From Paucibacter sp. KCTC 42545 (GTDB lineage: Bacteria; Pseudomonadota; Gammaproteobacteria; Burkholderiales; Burkholderiaceae_C), in assembly GCF_001477625.1 (NCBI RefSeq), contig NZ_CP013692.1:248001-312000 (forward strand): a stretch of DNA of 64,000 nucleotides. The letters run 5' to 3'. Each line of letters opens with the position of its first letter. The stretch's first letter is position 1. The position numbers were made by a program, and so were the translations under genes. Shown piece after piece: positions 8,704 to 17,806 of the stretch. The notes beneath the pieces are model-generated. The model made no database searches. It was not told where the DNA came from and saw only the letters and a list, made by a program, of their open reading frames with translations.

Positions 8704-10245
8704 TTGCCCGCCTCCCAGCTTCCGCTTGATCTTGACGCCGTGCTGCGCCTGGCAGCGCAAGCCATGTTCCAGGCCCTGGAAAGCACGGTGCAGGGCATGA
8801 TGGTGCTGGACGCCGAGCACCGCATCGTCTGGATCAGCGAGGGCTACAAACGCTTTTTGCCGGCGCTGGGCTTTGGGGGTGAGAACGAGTTCATTGGCCG
8901 CCGGGTTGAAGATGTGGTGCCCAACACCTTGCTGCCGCAGGTGATCGACAGCGGCCAACCGATCTTGATCGATTTGCTCACCAACAAGGCCGGCAGCTTT
9001 CTGGTCAGCCGCTTGCCGCTGCGCAATGATGCGGGCGAGGTGATTGGGGCGGTGGGCTTGGTGTTGCTGGATCATCCCGAGGCCACCATGCAGCCCTTGA
9101 TGGCCAAGCTGACACAGTTGCAGCAGCAGCTCAGCGAAGCGCGCCGCCAGCTCGCCGACCAGCACGGCCGTAGCAGCCGCCGGCCCAAGCACACGATTGC
9201 TAGCTTTGTGGGCAGCAGCCCGGCCGCGATGGAGGTTAAGCGGCAGGCTCGCCGCGTGGCGCTGAGTGACGCCACCGTGCTGCTGCTGGGCGAGACGGGC
9301 ACTGGTAAAGAGCTTCTGGCCCATGCCATCCACGCCGCCTCGCGCCGCGCCGACAAGCCCCTGGTCAGCGTCAATATCGCGGCCGTGCCCGACACCTTGC
9401 TGGAGGCTGAATTTTTCGGTGTGGCCCCAGGCGCCTACACCGGCGCCGATCGCAAAGGGCGTGAGGGCAAGTTCAAGCTGGCCGACGGCGGCACGCTGTT
9501 TCTTGATGAGATCGGCGATATGCCCTTGGCCTTGCAGAGCAAGCTGCTGCGCGTGCTGCAGGAGCAAGAGCTGGAACCCTTGGGCAGCAATACGGTGGTT
9601 CAGGTGGATGTGCGGGTGATTGCCGCGACCAGCCGCGATCTGGCCGCCATGGTGGCGGCCGGGCAATTCCGGGCCGACTTGTATTACCGGCTTAGCGTGG
9701 TGCCAATTCAAGTGCCGGCGCTGCGCGAGCGGGTGCAGGACATCGAGGTTTTGGTCGACGCCCTGGGTGAAGACATTGCCCAGCGCAGCCGCCTGCCGCA
9801 TAAATTGCTGAGCCCTTGCGCGCTGCATTGGTTGGCGGCCCAGCCTTGGCCAGGCAATATCCGCGAGTTGCGCAATGCGCTGGAGCAGGTCAGCTTGATG
9901 AGCGATGAGATGGAGTTGACGGCGCCATGTTTTGCTCGCCATGTTGGCGGGCTGCGGCCGGCGGCGGAAATCGCGACGCGAAGTGCTGCAAATGGCTCGG
10001 CCCAAAGCCCCGCATTCAGCGCGACGCAAAGCCCGGCGGATGATGTGGCGGAAGGTGCTGCACCGCCAGCGCCTGAAAGCGAGGCCTTGCGCCCGCTGCC
10101 CGAATTGATCGAGCGGGTGGAGCGTGCCGCCATCGGCCAGGCCTTGCGCTTGTCGGCGGGCAATCGCATGGCGGCGGCCCGTTTGTTGCAGATCTCGCGG
10201 GCCTCGCTTTACGAGCGCCTGGCTCGTTGGCCGGAGTTGGGCTGA
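8704..10245 (+). CDS. PAS-domain sigma-54-dependent transcriptional activator
   Basis: 513 residues from TTG 8704, chosen because AGGA lies seven bases upstream; the frame stays open back into the divergent gene. A PAS domain covers about residues 20-130. The AAA+ domain carries GETGTGKE (196-203), GAYTGA (243-248, the sigma-54 contact loop with the allowed F-to-Y change) and [10 protein letters not shown] (263-272). A Fis-type helix-turn-helix closes the protein ([20 protein letters not shown]). A two-component receiver domain is absent, so the PAS domain probably senses the signal. A near-consensus sigma-54 promoter lies 2 kb downstream at 12323-12338, before the ABC importer operon, making that operon the best candidate target. 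The divergent synthetase may be another. Confidence 0.92.
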   Translation: MPASQLPLDLDAVLRLAAQAMFQALESTVQGMMVLDAEHRIVWISEGYKRFLPALGFGGENEFIGRRVEDVVPNTLLPQVIDSGQPILIDLLTNKAGSFLVSRLPLRNDAGEVIGAVGLVLLDHPEATMQPLMAKLTQLQQQLSEARRQLADQHGRSSRRPKHTIASFVGSSPAAMEVKRQARRVALSDATVLLLGETGTGKELLAHAIHAASRRADKPLVSVNIAAVPDTLLEAEFFGVAPGAYTGADRKGREGKFKLADGGTLFLDEIGDMPLALQSKLLRVLQEQELEPLGSNTVVQVDVRVIAATSRDLAAMVAAGQFRADLYYRLSVVPIQVPALRERVQDIEVLVDALGEDIAQRSRLPHKLLSPCALHWLAAQPWPGNIRELRNALEQVSLMSDEMELTAPCFARHVGGLRPAAEIATRSAANGSAQSPAFSATQSPADDVAEGAAPPAPESEALRPLPELIERVERAAIGQALRLSAGNRMAAARLLQISRASLYERLARWPELG

Positions 10246-10426
10246 AGGCCTTGGCTTGAAGGCCGAGACGCAGTCTGGCCGCTCCGGCCAGGAATAACGC
10301 GCAAAGCCCCTGCTGTTCGTGCATTGATGTGCTTGCTATGGCGCAAGGCCTCGGCCATAGTCAAAGCAAATAGTTGCGCCTGAGACTGTGGTGTCATGGT
10401 CGACAGCACATCAAGGAGACGAGCTG

Positions 10427-11968
10427 ATGGGATCGATGCTTGTGGCGACACGCTTGCGCGTGGCGGTGGTGCTGGCGGTGGTGGGTTTCTTGCTGCTGGT
10501 GTTCTTGTTGTCAGAGCGCGAGGCGCGCAGCCTGATGAGCATCAAGATGATCACCACGGTGGAGCAAGTCAAACAGGCCGAGAAGATCGCCAGCGGCTTT
10601 CACGACAAGTCCAAATCCGGCGCGATGAGCGAGGCGGAGGCCAAGGCCGCCGCCGCCGCTGAGATCGGCAAGATTCGCTACTCCGGCAGTGAGTACATCT
10701 GGATCAACGACATGACCCCCCGCATGGTCATGCACCCGATCAAGCCCGAGCTCAATGGCAAGGACTTGAACGAGAACAAAGACCCTAAGGGCAAGCCGCT
10801 GTTTGTGGAGTTCGTCAAAGTGGTCAAGGCCAGTGGCTCCGGCTATGTGGACTATCTCTGGCCCAAGCCAGGTGCGACAGAGCCCGTCGGTAAACGAAGT
10901 TATGTGCAAGGCTTCGCGCCCTGGGGTTGGGTGCTGGGCTCAGGCGTTTACGTGGATGATGTGGATGCGGTGGCCCGCAGCGATGCCTCGGTCGGCTGGC
11001 TGCTGGCTTTGATCGGCGGCGCTGTGGCCTTGATCACCGTGGAGGTTTTTGTGCGCAATCTGCGGCGCCGGCTGGGTGCCATGCAGCAGGTCATGCAGGC
11101 GGTGGCTGAAGGGGATTTGCGCGGCGAGATCCATGTGGGCCAGCGCGACGAGATTGGCCTGGTGATGGAGCAAGTGGTGGCCATGCAGCAGCGCCTGGGT
11201 GAGTTGGTGCTGGCGATTCGCGGGGCGACGGATTCCATGGGCCATGCCTCCAGCGAGGTGGCGCTAGGCAGCCAGGACTTGTCCATGCGCACCGAGCAGG
11301 CGGCGTCCAGCTTGCAGCAGACCGCAGCGGCCATGCAGGGCCTGACCGAGCAGGTGCAGCACACTGCCCAAGCAGCGCGCCAGACCAACCAGCTGGCCGA
11401 CAGCGCCGCCGACCGGGCCCGTGCGGGCGCGGCGGTGATGAGTGAGGTGGTGGGCACCATGGAAGGCATCTCGACGGCCAGCCGCAAGATCTCGGACATC
11501 ATCGCGGTGATCGACGGGGTAGCCTTCCAAACCAATATCCTGGCGCTCAATGCGGCTGTGGAGGCCGCGCGCGCTGGCGAGCAAGGGCGTGGCTTTGCGG
11601 TGGTGGCGTCGGAGGTGCGCACGCTGGCGCAGCGCTCCGCTCAAGCGGCCAAGGAGATCAAGACCTTGATCTTGGACTCGGTCGAGCGCGTCAATGCGGG
11701 CACCCAGCAAGTCAGCCGCGCCGGCGCATCGATGGACGAGATCTTGAGTGCGGTGCAGCGCGTCACCACCACGGTCAACGAGATCACGCAAGCGAGTGCC
11801 GGCCAGTCTGACGGCATCGGCCAGATCAATCAGGCCGTGACCCAGCTCGACAGCATGACGCAGCAGAACGCCGCGCTGGTGGAGCAGACCGCCGCCGCAG
11901 CGGAGTCCTTGAGGCAACAGGCGCAAGGGCTCAACGACACGGTGTCGGTGTTCCGCACCCGGGGCTGA
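10427..11968 (+). CDS. methyl-accepting chemotaxis protein with Cache sensor domain
   Basis: 513 residues from ATG 10427, supported by AAGGAGA about seven bases upstream. TM1 spans about 8-30. The periplasmic part (about 35-185) is a single Cache domain of the sCache_2 type ([15 protein letters not shown], then [11 protein letters not shown] and [14 protein letters not shown]), a fold that often binds small carboxylates. TM2 is at 189-209, followed by HAMP and the signalling coiled coil with the [20 protein letters not shown] tip. No CheR pentapeptide is present. It is an inner-membrane chemoreceptor. Lying between the sigma-54 activator and the importer operon, it may sense the importer's substrate; this is inferred from position. 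Confidence 0.93.
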   Translation: MGSMLVATRLRVAVVLAVVGFLLLVFLLSEREARSLMSIKMITTVEQVKQAEKIASGFHDKSKSGAMSEAEAKAAAAAEIGKIRYSGSEYIWINDMTPRMVMHPIKPELNGKDLNENKDPKGKPLFVEFVKVVKASGSGYVDYLWPKPGATEPVGKRSYVQGFAPWGWVLGSGVYVDDVDAVARSDASVGWLLALIGGAVALITVEVFVRNLRRRLGAMQQVMQAVAEGDLRGEIHVGQRDEIGLVMEQVVAMQQRLGELVLAIRGATDSMGHASSEVALGSQDLSMRTEQAASSLQQTAAAMQGLTEQVQHTAQAARQTNQLADSAADRARAGAAVMSEVVGTMEGISTASRKISDIIAVIDGVAFQTNILALNAAVEAARAGEQGRGFAVVASEVRTLAQRSAQAAKEIKTLILDSVERVNAGTQQVSRAGASMDEILSAVQRVTTTVNEITQASAGQSDGIGQINQAVTQLDSMTQQNAALVEQTAAAAESLRQQAQGLNDTVSVFRTRG

Positions 11969-12043
11969 GCTGCCGGGCTGCTAATGTCGCTCGCCCGCCC
12001 GGCCCAATCGGCCCAATCGGCGCAAATGGGCTGGTGGCGGAAA

Positions 12044-12060
12044 TTCAGACTGTGTCTGAA
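12044..12060. promoter_or_regulatory. palindrome TTCAGAC-N3-GTCTGAA, candidate activator-binding site
   Basis: Perfect 7-base arms with the 3-base spacer TGT, about 270 bases upstream of the sigma-54 promoter. Size and distance suit an upstream activating sequence for a Fis-type activator such as the one encoded at 8704-10245. Binding is inferred. Confidence 0.4.
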
Positions 12061-12180
12061 AAATAGACGGGTGATCACGTCGCCTGTCTAAGTTTCAGGC
12101 GGTCTGATCGTGTCGCGCTGCCTAGGGACGCGCACGGTGCCCCAGTCCAAAGGCGTGGCCTTGCAGATCAGATGTCCCGG

Positions 12181-12209
12181 CCTGAATGCTCAGGCGCCTG
12201 TATTTCAGG
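12181..12209. promoter_or_regulatory. nested palindrome CCTGAA / CAGGCGCCTG / TTCAGG
   Basis: A perfect 10-base palindrome (12191-12200) is flanked by CCTGAA (12181-12186) and its complement TTCAGG (12204-12209). It lies about 115 bases upstream of the sigma-54 promoter. It is a second candidate activator site and partly shares the TTCAG/CTGAA half-site wording of the palindrome at 12044. Confidence 0.35.
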
Positions 12210-12322
12210 CTTGAATCGGGGTGCCTCGGCTTAATCGTGCGCTAGCTGTCGCTCAGCGGCCAAACCCACCCAAGCCCGCTTCGAGTGCATGGCCTCAGTG
12301 TTTGCACCAGGGTGGGGATTTC

Positions 12323-12338
12323 CGGCACGCAGCTTGCA
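12323..12338 (+). promoter_or_regulatory. sigma-54 (RpoN) promoter, -24/-12 type
   Basis: The sequence CGGCACG-CAGC-TTGCA matches the consensus TGGCACG-N4-TTGCW except for the first base. The invariant GG (12324-12325) and GC (12336-12337) are exactly ten bases apart. Transcription would start near 12349, about 75 bases before the binding-protein gene. An activator of sigma-54 is encoded 2 kb upstream. Confidence 0.75.
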
Positions 12339-12423
12339 TCAATAGGCTCACAGTGCCCGCGCCGCTTGGTGTGAAAGGCACGCAAGCATGTATGTACGCC
12401 CGATTGATCCAGGAGACACCCGC

Positions 12424-13704
12424 ATGAAGACGTTCAAGACGCAAATGATGTTGGCGACCATCCCGCAGCCTAGCCCCGCTGCGCAGCGCCCCGCAGCGCG
12501 CCGTCGTGGCTACTGCTTGCTGATGCTTGCCGCACTGACCGGCGCCGGCAGCCTGAGCGGCGTGGCCATGGCCCAGGGCGCTGCCGCCAAGGGTGAAGTT
12601 CGCATCGCCCACGTTTACAGCAAGACGGGTCCGCTGGAGGCCTACGGCAAGCAAACCCAGACCGGCTTCATGATGGGCTTGGACTACGCCACTGGCGGCA
12701 GCATGATGGTGGCCGGCAAGAAAATTGTGGTGATCGAGAAAGACGACCAAGGCAAGCCCGATATCGGCAAGAGCCAGCTGGCCACCGCCTACGGTGACGA
12801 CAAGGCCGACCTCGCGGTGGGCCCCTCGTCCTCCGGCGTGGCGCTGGCGCTTTTGCCGGTGGCGGAGGAGTACAAAAAGATCTTGCTGGTGGAGCCGGCC
12901 GTGGCCGATTCCATCACCGGCGATAAGTGGAACAAATACATCTTCCGCACCGGCCGCAATTCCAGCCAGGATGCGATTGCCAATGCGGTGGCGCTGGACA
13001 AAGCGGGCGTTAGCATCGCCACCTTGGCGCAAGACTATGCCTTTGGCCGCGACGGCGTGAAGGCTTTCAAGGACGCGGTCAAGAAGGCCAAGATCGTTCA
13101 TGAAGAGTATTTGCCCGTCAGCACCACCGACTTCACAGCCGGTGCGCAGCGCCTGATCGACAAGCTCAAAGATCAGCCTGGCCGCAAGATCATTTTTGTG
13201 ATCTGGGCCGGCGCCGGCAACCCCTTCAAGATTGCTGATCTGGACTTGAAACGCTACGGCATCGAGATCGCCACCGGCGGCAATATCTTGCCCGCCATGG
13301 CTGCTTACAAGCAGTTCCCTGGCATGGAAGGAGCCAGTTACTACTATTTCGGCATGCCCAAGAATCCGGTCAATGAGTGGCTGGTGGCTAACCACTACAA
13401 GCAATTCAAAGCGCCGCCTGATTTCTTTACCGCCGGCGGCATGAGTGCCGCGATTGCGGTGGTGGAGGCCTTGAAGAAGACGGCCGGCGAGACCGGCACG
13501 AACAAGCTGATCAAGGCGATGGAAGGCATGTCCTTCGAGACGCCCAAGGGCAAGATGACGTTCCGCCCGGAAGACCATCAGGCGATGCAGTCGATGTATC
13601 ACTTCAAGATCAAGGTGGATCCTGCATTCGCCTGGGGTGTTCCCGAGTTGGTGCGGGAGATCAGACCAGAAGAGATGGCGGTGCCGATTCGGAATAAGCG
13701 CTGA
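12424..13704 (+). CDS. ABC transporter substrate-binding protein, branched-chain amino acid type
   Basis: 426 residues from ATG 12424, with AGGAG eight bases upstream. A basic stretch (AARRRGY) and a hydrophobic core form a Sec signal peptide, probably cut after AMA near residue 50. The mature part is a type-1 periplasmic binding fold (VRIAHVYSKTGPLEAYGKQ; KKIVVIEKDDQGKPD; DLAVGPSSSGVALAL; FRTGRNSSQDA). The family (LivJ/UrtA/AmiC relatives) binds amino acids, urea, amides or aromatic and short acids, so the ligand is not fixed by family. It stands behind the sigma-54 promoter and is separated from its ATPases by the long inverted repeat 13741-14099, which could favour excess binding protein over membrane components. 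Confidence 0.9.
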   Translation: MKTFKTQMMLATIPQPSPAAQRPAARRRGYCLLMLAALTGAGSLSGVAMAQGAAAKGEVRIAHVYSKTGPLEAYGKQTQTGFMMGLDYATGGSMMVAGKKIVVIEKDDQGKPDIGKSQLATAYGDDKADLAVGPSSSGVALALLPVAEEYKKILLVEPAVADSITGDKWNKYIFRTGRNSSQDAIANAVALDKAGVSIATLAQDYAFGRDGVKAFKDAVKKAKIVHEEYLPVSTTDFTAGAQRLIDKLKDQPGRKIIFVIWAGAGNPFKIADLDLKRYGIEIATGGNILPAMAAYKQFPGMEGASYYYFGMPKNPVNEWLVANHYKQFKAPPDFFTAGGMSAAIAVVEALKKTAGETGTNKLIKAMEGMSFETPKGKMTFRPEDHQAMQSMYHFKIKVDPAFAWGVPELVREIRPEEMAVPIRNKR

Positions 13705-13740
13705 GGTTGCGGTTTGGCTGCTTGGTTGCGAGGCTAGCTA

Positions 13741-14099
13741 GAGCGCCGAATCCTCGGCTACTGCGCGGCCCTTGGCCGTCGTTGCGGGTCCTCCCCCAGA
13801 TCCTCACGTAGCGCTGCTACGTTCCGGTCTGCGGGTCCCCCCGCGCCTAGCCCAAGAACCGCTCGCTACGCCTCGGGCGCTTTCATGGGCCGATGAAGCC
13901 AAGCACAGGCCGAGAAGAATGCCGACACCATCACCCCTGGCCACAAGGCCGCATCGCTAGCGCCCAAGGCGTAGCGAGCGGCTTCAGGACTAGGCGCGGG
14001 AGGACCCGGGAACCGGAACGTAGCAGCGCTACGTGAGGATTCACGGGGGGACCCGCAACGACGGACTGGAGTCTCGCAGTAGCCGAGCATTCGGCGCTC
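13741..14099. repeat. long imperfect inverted repeat (two 141-base arms, 77-base loop)
   Basis: The left arm 13741-13881 and right arm 13959-14099 are reverse complements over 141 bases each without gaps, roughly 80-85% identical by eye. Both outer ends carry GAGCGCCGAAT or its complement. Each arm also contains its own small palindrome, ACGTAGC-N3-GCTACGT (13806-13822 and 14018-14034). No coding sequence is convincing inside. It occupies the whole gap between the binding-protein gene and the ATPase gene of one transporter operon. It could be a dispersed miniature element, an mRNA-stabilising hairpin or an attenuator; sequence alone does not decide. Confidence 0.85.
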
Positions 14100-14158
14100 A
14101 CCTCTTAAAGACCTCAAAGATGTTTCGTTTATCCAAGTAGTTCCGCATCAAACACCCC

Positions 14159-14902
14159 ATGCTGGAAACAAAGAACTTAACCATCAAATTCGGCGGCCAC
14201 ACCGCGGTCGACAACGTCTCTTGCGCGTTCGCGCCGGGCTCCCTCACCGCCATCGTCGGCCCCAACGGCGCCGGCAAAACCACCTACTTCAATCTGATCT
14301 CCGGCCAGCTCCGCGCCACCGCCGGTCAAGTGCTGCTCAACGGGCAAGACCTGACCCCCATGTCGGCGCCAATGCGCACCCAAGCGGGCTTGGGCCGAGC
14401 TTTTCAGCTGACCCAGCTGTTTCCCAATTTGAGCGTGCTGGAAAACGTCCGCCTCGCGGTGCAGGCGCGCGCCGGGCGCGGCTTGGCGATGTTGTCGGTG
14501 TGGCTGCAGCATCGCGACCTGCTGGACCAGGCCATGGCCATCGTCGAGCGGGTGCATCTGCATGCCCGCGCCCATGTGCCGGCCGCCAGCTTGCCGCATG
14601 GCGATCAGCGCAAGCTTGAAGTGGCGATGTTGATGGCCTTGCAACCCCAGGTCTATTTGTTTGATGAACCCACGGCCGGCATGAGCGTGGATGAGGTGCC
14701 GGTGATTTTGGATCTCATTCGCGAACTCAAAGCCCAGGGTCAGCACACGATTTTGTTGGTGGAGCACAAGATGGATGTGGTGCGTGAATTGGCCGACCGC
14801 ATCGTCGTGCTGCACATGGGCCAGTTGGTGGCCGATGGCGCGCCGGCCGAGGTGATTGCCTCGCCCATCGTGCAGCAGGCCTATTTGGGAATGGCGGCAT
14901 GA
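14159..14902 (+). CDS. ABC transporter ATP-binding protein, LivG type
   Basis: 247 residues. The Walker A motif is GPNGAGKTT (about 38-46), Walker B is YLFDEPTAGMS and the switch histidine is in LLVEHKMDVV. The signature loop reads LPHGDQRKLEVAM instead of LSGGQ, with Gly and Gln retained. The closing PIVQQAYLG is typical of LivG-like subunits. ATP hydrolysis on the cytosolic side of the permease pair powers uptake. There is no Shine-Dalgarno sequence before ATG 14159, which follows the inverted repeat by 59 bases, so translation may be weak or depend on upstream structure. The stop overlaps the next start (ATGA). Confidence 0.92.
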   Translation: MLETKNLTIKFGGHTAVDNVSCAFAPGSLTAIVGPNGAGKTTYFNLISGQLRATAGQVLLNGQDLTPMSAPMRTQAGLGRAFQLTQLFPNLSVLENVRLAVQARAGRGLAMLSVWLQHRDLLDQAMAIVERVHLHARAHVPAASLPHGDQRKLEVAMLMALQPQVYLFDEPTAGMSVDEVPVILDLIRELKAQGQHTILLVEHKMDVVRELADRIVVLHMGQLVADGAPAEVIASPIVQQAYLGMAA

Positions 14903-15699
14903 TGATGAGTCACTTGCCTGTCGAACCATCCAACGCCGCCGCGGCTATACCCCTGCATTCAAGCCAGCTGGCGCTGAGCCTGCGGGGGGTGCACACCCAT
15001 ATCGGCGCGTATCACATCCTCCATGGCGTCGATCTGGACGTGCCCACGGGCCAGCTGACCATGCTGCTGGGCCGCAACGGCGCCGGCAAGACAACGACCT
15101 TGCGCACCATCATGGGCTTGTGGCCGGCTTCCCAGGGTCAGGTCTTGCTGGACGGCCAGCCGATTCACAAGCTCAGCACGCCCGATATCGCGCAGCGCGA
15201 TATCGCCTACGTGCCCGAGAACATGGGCATCTTCGGCGACCTGACGGTGGCCGAGAACCTGCTTTTGGCAGCGCGCCAGGCGCGGTCCTTGAAAGAGCTG
15301 GACACGCAGCGCCTGGACTGGTTGTTCGGCCTGTTCCCGGCGCTGAAGAAGTTCTGGCTTTATCCCGCCGGCAAGCTCAGCGGAGGGCAAAAGCAGATGT
15401 TGGCGATTGCGCGCGCCATGATCGAGCCGCGCCGCCTGCTGCTGATTGACGAGCCCAGCAAGGGCTTGGCACCGGCCATCATCCTCAACCTGGTCGAGGC
15501 CTTGAAGGAACTCCGGCGCAGCAGCCACACCACCATCTTGCTGGTGGAGCAGAACTTCATGGTCGCCAAAGCCCTGGGTGAGCGGGTGGCGGTGATGGAC
15601 GACGGCCGCGTGGTGCACAGTGGCGCCATGGCCGATTTGATTGAGGACGAAAGCTTGCAGCAGCGCTTTCTTGGCCTATCCCTGGGGGCGCACCAATGA
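14899..15699 (+). CDS. ABC transporter ATP-binding protein, LivF type
   Basis: 266 residues starting inside the stop of the preceding ATPase gene (4-base overlap), with an extra N-terminal stretch of about 25 residues before the ATPase core. Walker A is GRNGAGKTT, the signature is the standard LSGGQKQMLAIARAM, Walker B is LLIDEPSKGLAP and the switch is VEQNF. This is the second, LivF-like nucleotide-binding subunit, paired with the LivG-like one. It overlaps the permease gene by four bases, so the four membrane and ATPase genes form a tightly coupled unit. Confidence 0.92.
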   Translation: MMMSHLPVEPSNAAAAIPLHSSQLALSLRGVHTHIGAYHILHGVDLDVPTGQLTMLLGRNGAGKTTTLRTIMGLWPASQGQVLLDGQPIHKLSTPDIAQRDIAYVPENMGIFGDLTVAENLLLAARQARSLKELDTQRLDWLFGLFPALKKFWLYPAGKLSGGQKQMLAIARAMIEPRRLLLIDEPSKGLAPAIILNLVEALKELRRSSHTTILLVEQNFMVAKALGERVAVMDDGRVVHSGAMADLIEDESLQQRFLGLSLGAHQ

Positions 15700-16706
15700 G
15701 CCAGCCACAAGACAACACTCAATTGCCGAAATCGCAATTCGACTTCATCCCCTTGCTGGGCCTGGCCGCGCTGATGCTGCTGGCCTTGCCCTTGATCGGC
15801 AGCCCCAGCAGCTGGGCCACGCTGACCTTGGCGGGCCTGGCCATGGGGCTGATCATCTTCATCATCGCCTCCGGTCTGACCCTGGTGTTCGGGCTGATGG
15901 ATGTTCTGAACTTCGGCCACGGCGTCTTCATCGCCCTGGGCGCCTTCATGGCCACCACGGTGCTGGGCGCCATGAGCGGCTGGACGCAAAGCCCCAGCCT
16001 GATCAGCAATCTGCTCGCCGTTGGGCTGGCCTGCGCGGTGGGCATGGGCGTGGCTGCGGCGGTGGGACTGGTGTTTGAACGGGTGCTGGTGCGGCCGGTC
16101 TACGGCATGCACCTGAAGCAGATCCTCATCACCATGGGCGGCATGATCATTGGCGAGGAATTGATCAAGCTGATCTGGGGCGCGCAGATGATTCCGCTGC
16201 CCCTGCCCGAGGCGCTGCGCGGCGCCGTGCAGTTCGGCGATGTGGCGGTGGAGAAGTTCCGCTTGCTCGCAGTGCTGGCCGGCTTGGCGGTGTTCGTCTT
16301 GCTGCTGTGGCTGCTCAATCGAACCAAGCTGGGCCTCTTGATCCGCGCCGGTGTGCAAGACCGCGAGATGGTGGAGAGCCTGGGCTATCGCATCCGCCGC
16401 TTGTTTGTGGGCGTGTTCGTCGGCGGCTCGGCGCTGGCCGGCCTGGGTGGGGTGATGTGGGGCTTGTATCAGCAGGGCGTGACGGCGCAGATTGGCTCAC
16501 AGGTCAACACCCTCATCTTCATCGTCATCATCATCGGCGGCCTGGGTTCCACCCTGGGCTGTTTCGTGGGTGCCCTGGCCGTGGGCTTGATGGCGAACTA
16601 CACCGGATTTTTGGCGCCCAAGCTGGCGCTGTTCTCCAACATCGGCTTGATGGTCGCCATTCTTTTGTGGCGCCCGCAAGGCCTTTATCCGGTAACGAAC
16701 CGGTGA
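15696..16706 (+). CDS. ABC transporter permease, LivH type
   Basis: 336 residues, almost entirely hydrophobic with about eight to nine membrane segments. The hallmark GLTLVFGLMDVLNFGHG (about 62-78) of LivH permeases is present, as is the cytoplasmic ATPase-contact region around RAGVQDREMVESLGYRIRR. The protein is longer than E. coli LivH (308), mainly through its N terminus. It forms half of the inner-membrane channel of the importer. The start overlaps the preceding stop (ATGA) and the stop overlaps the next ATG by one base. Confidence 0.92.
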   Translation: MSQPQDNTQLPKSQFDFIPLLGLAALMLLALPLIGSPSSWATLTLAGLAMGLIIFIIASGLTLVFGLMDVLNFGHGVFIALGAFMATTVLGAMSGWTQSPSLISNLLAVGLACAVGMGVAAAVGLVFERVLVRPVYGMHLKQILITMGGMIIGEELIKLIWGAQMIPLPLPEALRGAVQFGDVAVEKFRLLAVLAGLAVFVLLLWLLNRTKLGLLIRAGVQDREMVESLGYRIRRLFVGVFVGGSALAGLGGVMWGLYQQGVTAQIGSQVNTLIFIVIIIGGLGSTLGCFVGALAVGLMANYTGFLAPKLALFSNIGLMVAILLWRPQGLYPVTNR

Positions 16707-17794
16707 TGAAGATGATCAAGTCCTTGTTATCCCACGACCTGCCGCGCAGCCGCTTGCTGGGCGCGCTGCTGATCCTCATCGTGCTGGGCCTGGCGCTCAC
16801 GCCCTTCATCTTCCCCTCGACCCGGGCGCTCAATGTCGCGGCCAAGATGATGATCTTCATCGTGCTGGTGGCCAGCTACGACTTGCTGCTGGGCTACACC
16901 GGCATCGTCAGTTTTGCTCACACCATGTTCTTCGGCATTGGCGCCTACGGCATTGCCATTGCCAGCTCACGGCTTGAGCCGGGCTGGGGCGCGGTGGCGC
17001 TGGGCCTGGGTGCCAGCTTGCTGGTGTCGCTGCTGCTGTCGCTGTTGATCGGTTTGTTCAGCCTGCGCGTCAAGGCCATCTTCTTCGCCATGATCACGCT
17101 GGCGGTGGCCTCGGCCTTTCTGACCCTGGCCTCGCAGCTGTCGGACTTCACCGGCGGCGAAGACGGCCTCAGCTTCAAGGTTCCGCAGGCCCTGCAGCCG
17201 TCCACCGAGTATCTGGAAGAGCCCTTCCTCGGCGCGATGGTCGACGGCCGCTTGGCCAGCTACTACCTGCTGTTCTTCGTCGCGCTGGCGGCGGTGTTGC
17301 TCTTGCTGCGCATTGTCAACTCGCCCTTCGGCCGGGTGCTGCAAGCCATCCGCGAGAACGACTTCCGGGCCGAGGCCATCGGCTACCGCACGGTGGTCTA
17401 CCGCAGCTGCTCGAGTGTGCTGGCGGCCTTGTTCGCCACCGTGGCCGGCGCCATGTTGGCGCTTTGGCTGCGCTACAACGGGCCGGACACCTCGCTGTCC
17501 TTCGAGATCATGTTGGACGTGCTTTTGATCCTGGTGATCGGCGGCATGGGCACGATTTACGGCGCGGTGGTCGGCAGCGTGCTCTTCGTGCTGGCGCAAA
17601 GCTATTTGCAGGACTTGATGAAGCTGGGCGCCACGGCGCTGGACGGCGTGCCGGTGCTATCGCAGCTGATCGCGCCGGAGCGCTGGCTGCTCTGGCTGGG
17701 CGTTTTGTTTGTGTTGGCGGTCTATCACTTTCCCAGTGGCATCGTCGGGCGCTTGCGTGCCGGTCTTGTCACACCTTCCTCGAAGCATGACTAG
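16706..17794 (+). CDS. ABC transporter permease, LivM type
   Basis: 362 residues from ATG 16706, which overlaps the stop of the previous gene by one base; the frame is open further upstream only inside the other permease gene. The family segment DLLLGYTGIVSFAHTMFFGIGAYG (read in two parts, DLLLGYTGIVSFAH and MFFGIGAYG) and the ATPase-contact loop AIRENDFRAEAIGYR identify LivM. It has about nine to ten membrane segments. It completes the importer of binding protein, two ATPases and two permeases. The 3HB-oligomer hydrolase gene follows after only 12 bases. Confidence 0.92.
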   Translation: MKMIKSLLSHDLPRSRLLGALLILIVLGLALTPFIFPSTRALNVAAKMMIFIVLVASYDLLLGYTGIVSFAHTMFFGIGAYGIAIASSRLEPGWGAVALGLGASLLVSLLLSLLIGLFSLRVKAIFFAMITLAVASAFLTLASQLSDFTGGEDGLSFKVPQALQPSTEYLEEPFLGAMVDGRLASYYLLFFVALAAVLLLLRIVNSPFGRVLQAIRENDFRAEAIGYRTVVYRSCSSVLAALFATVAGAMLALWLRYNGPDTSLSFEIMLDVLLILVIGGMGTIYGAVVGSVLFVLAQSYLQDLMKLGATALDGVPVLSQLIAPERWLLWLGVLFVLAVYHFPSGIVGRLRAGLVTPSSKHD

Positions 17795-17806
17795 GAGACT
17801 TCTCTG

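Larger units (their letters stand above)
11969..12423. other. 455-base regulatory intergenic region ahead of the ABC importer operon
   Basis: No protein-coding gene is visible. The stretch holds several palindromes (12044-12060; AGACGGG/CCTGTCT at about 12065-12089; 12181-12209), a CGGCCCAAT doublet near 12000 and a sigma-54 promoter at 12323-12338. The layout of palindromes 120-300 bases upstream of a -24/-12 promoter is what an enhancer-bound activator requires. Confidence 0.6.

Noticed and set aside
10271..10290. CTGGCCG-CTC-CGGCCAG hairpin after the sigma-54 activator gene as a terminator
   Set aside because: The stem is good but there is no T run after it on either strand, so termination cannot be claimed.
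12290..12306. Second sigma-54-like match (TGGCCT...TTTGCA) upstream of the one at 12323
   Set aside because: GG and GC are eleven bases apart instead of ten, which abolishes sigma-54 promoters. The downstream match is exact.
13772..14117. Short open frames inside the long inverted repeat
   Set aside because: They read through both arms of a palindrome, have no ribosome site and resemble no family; the DNA symmetry explains the sequence better than coding.
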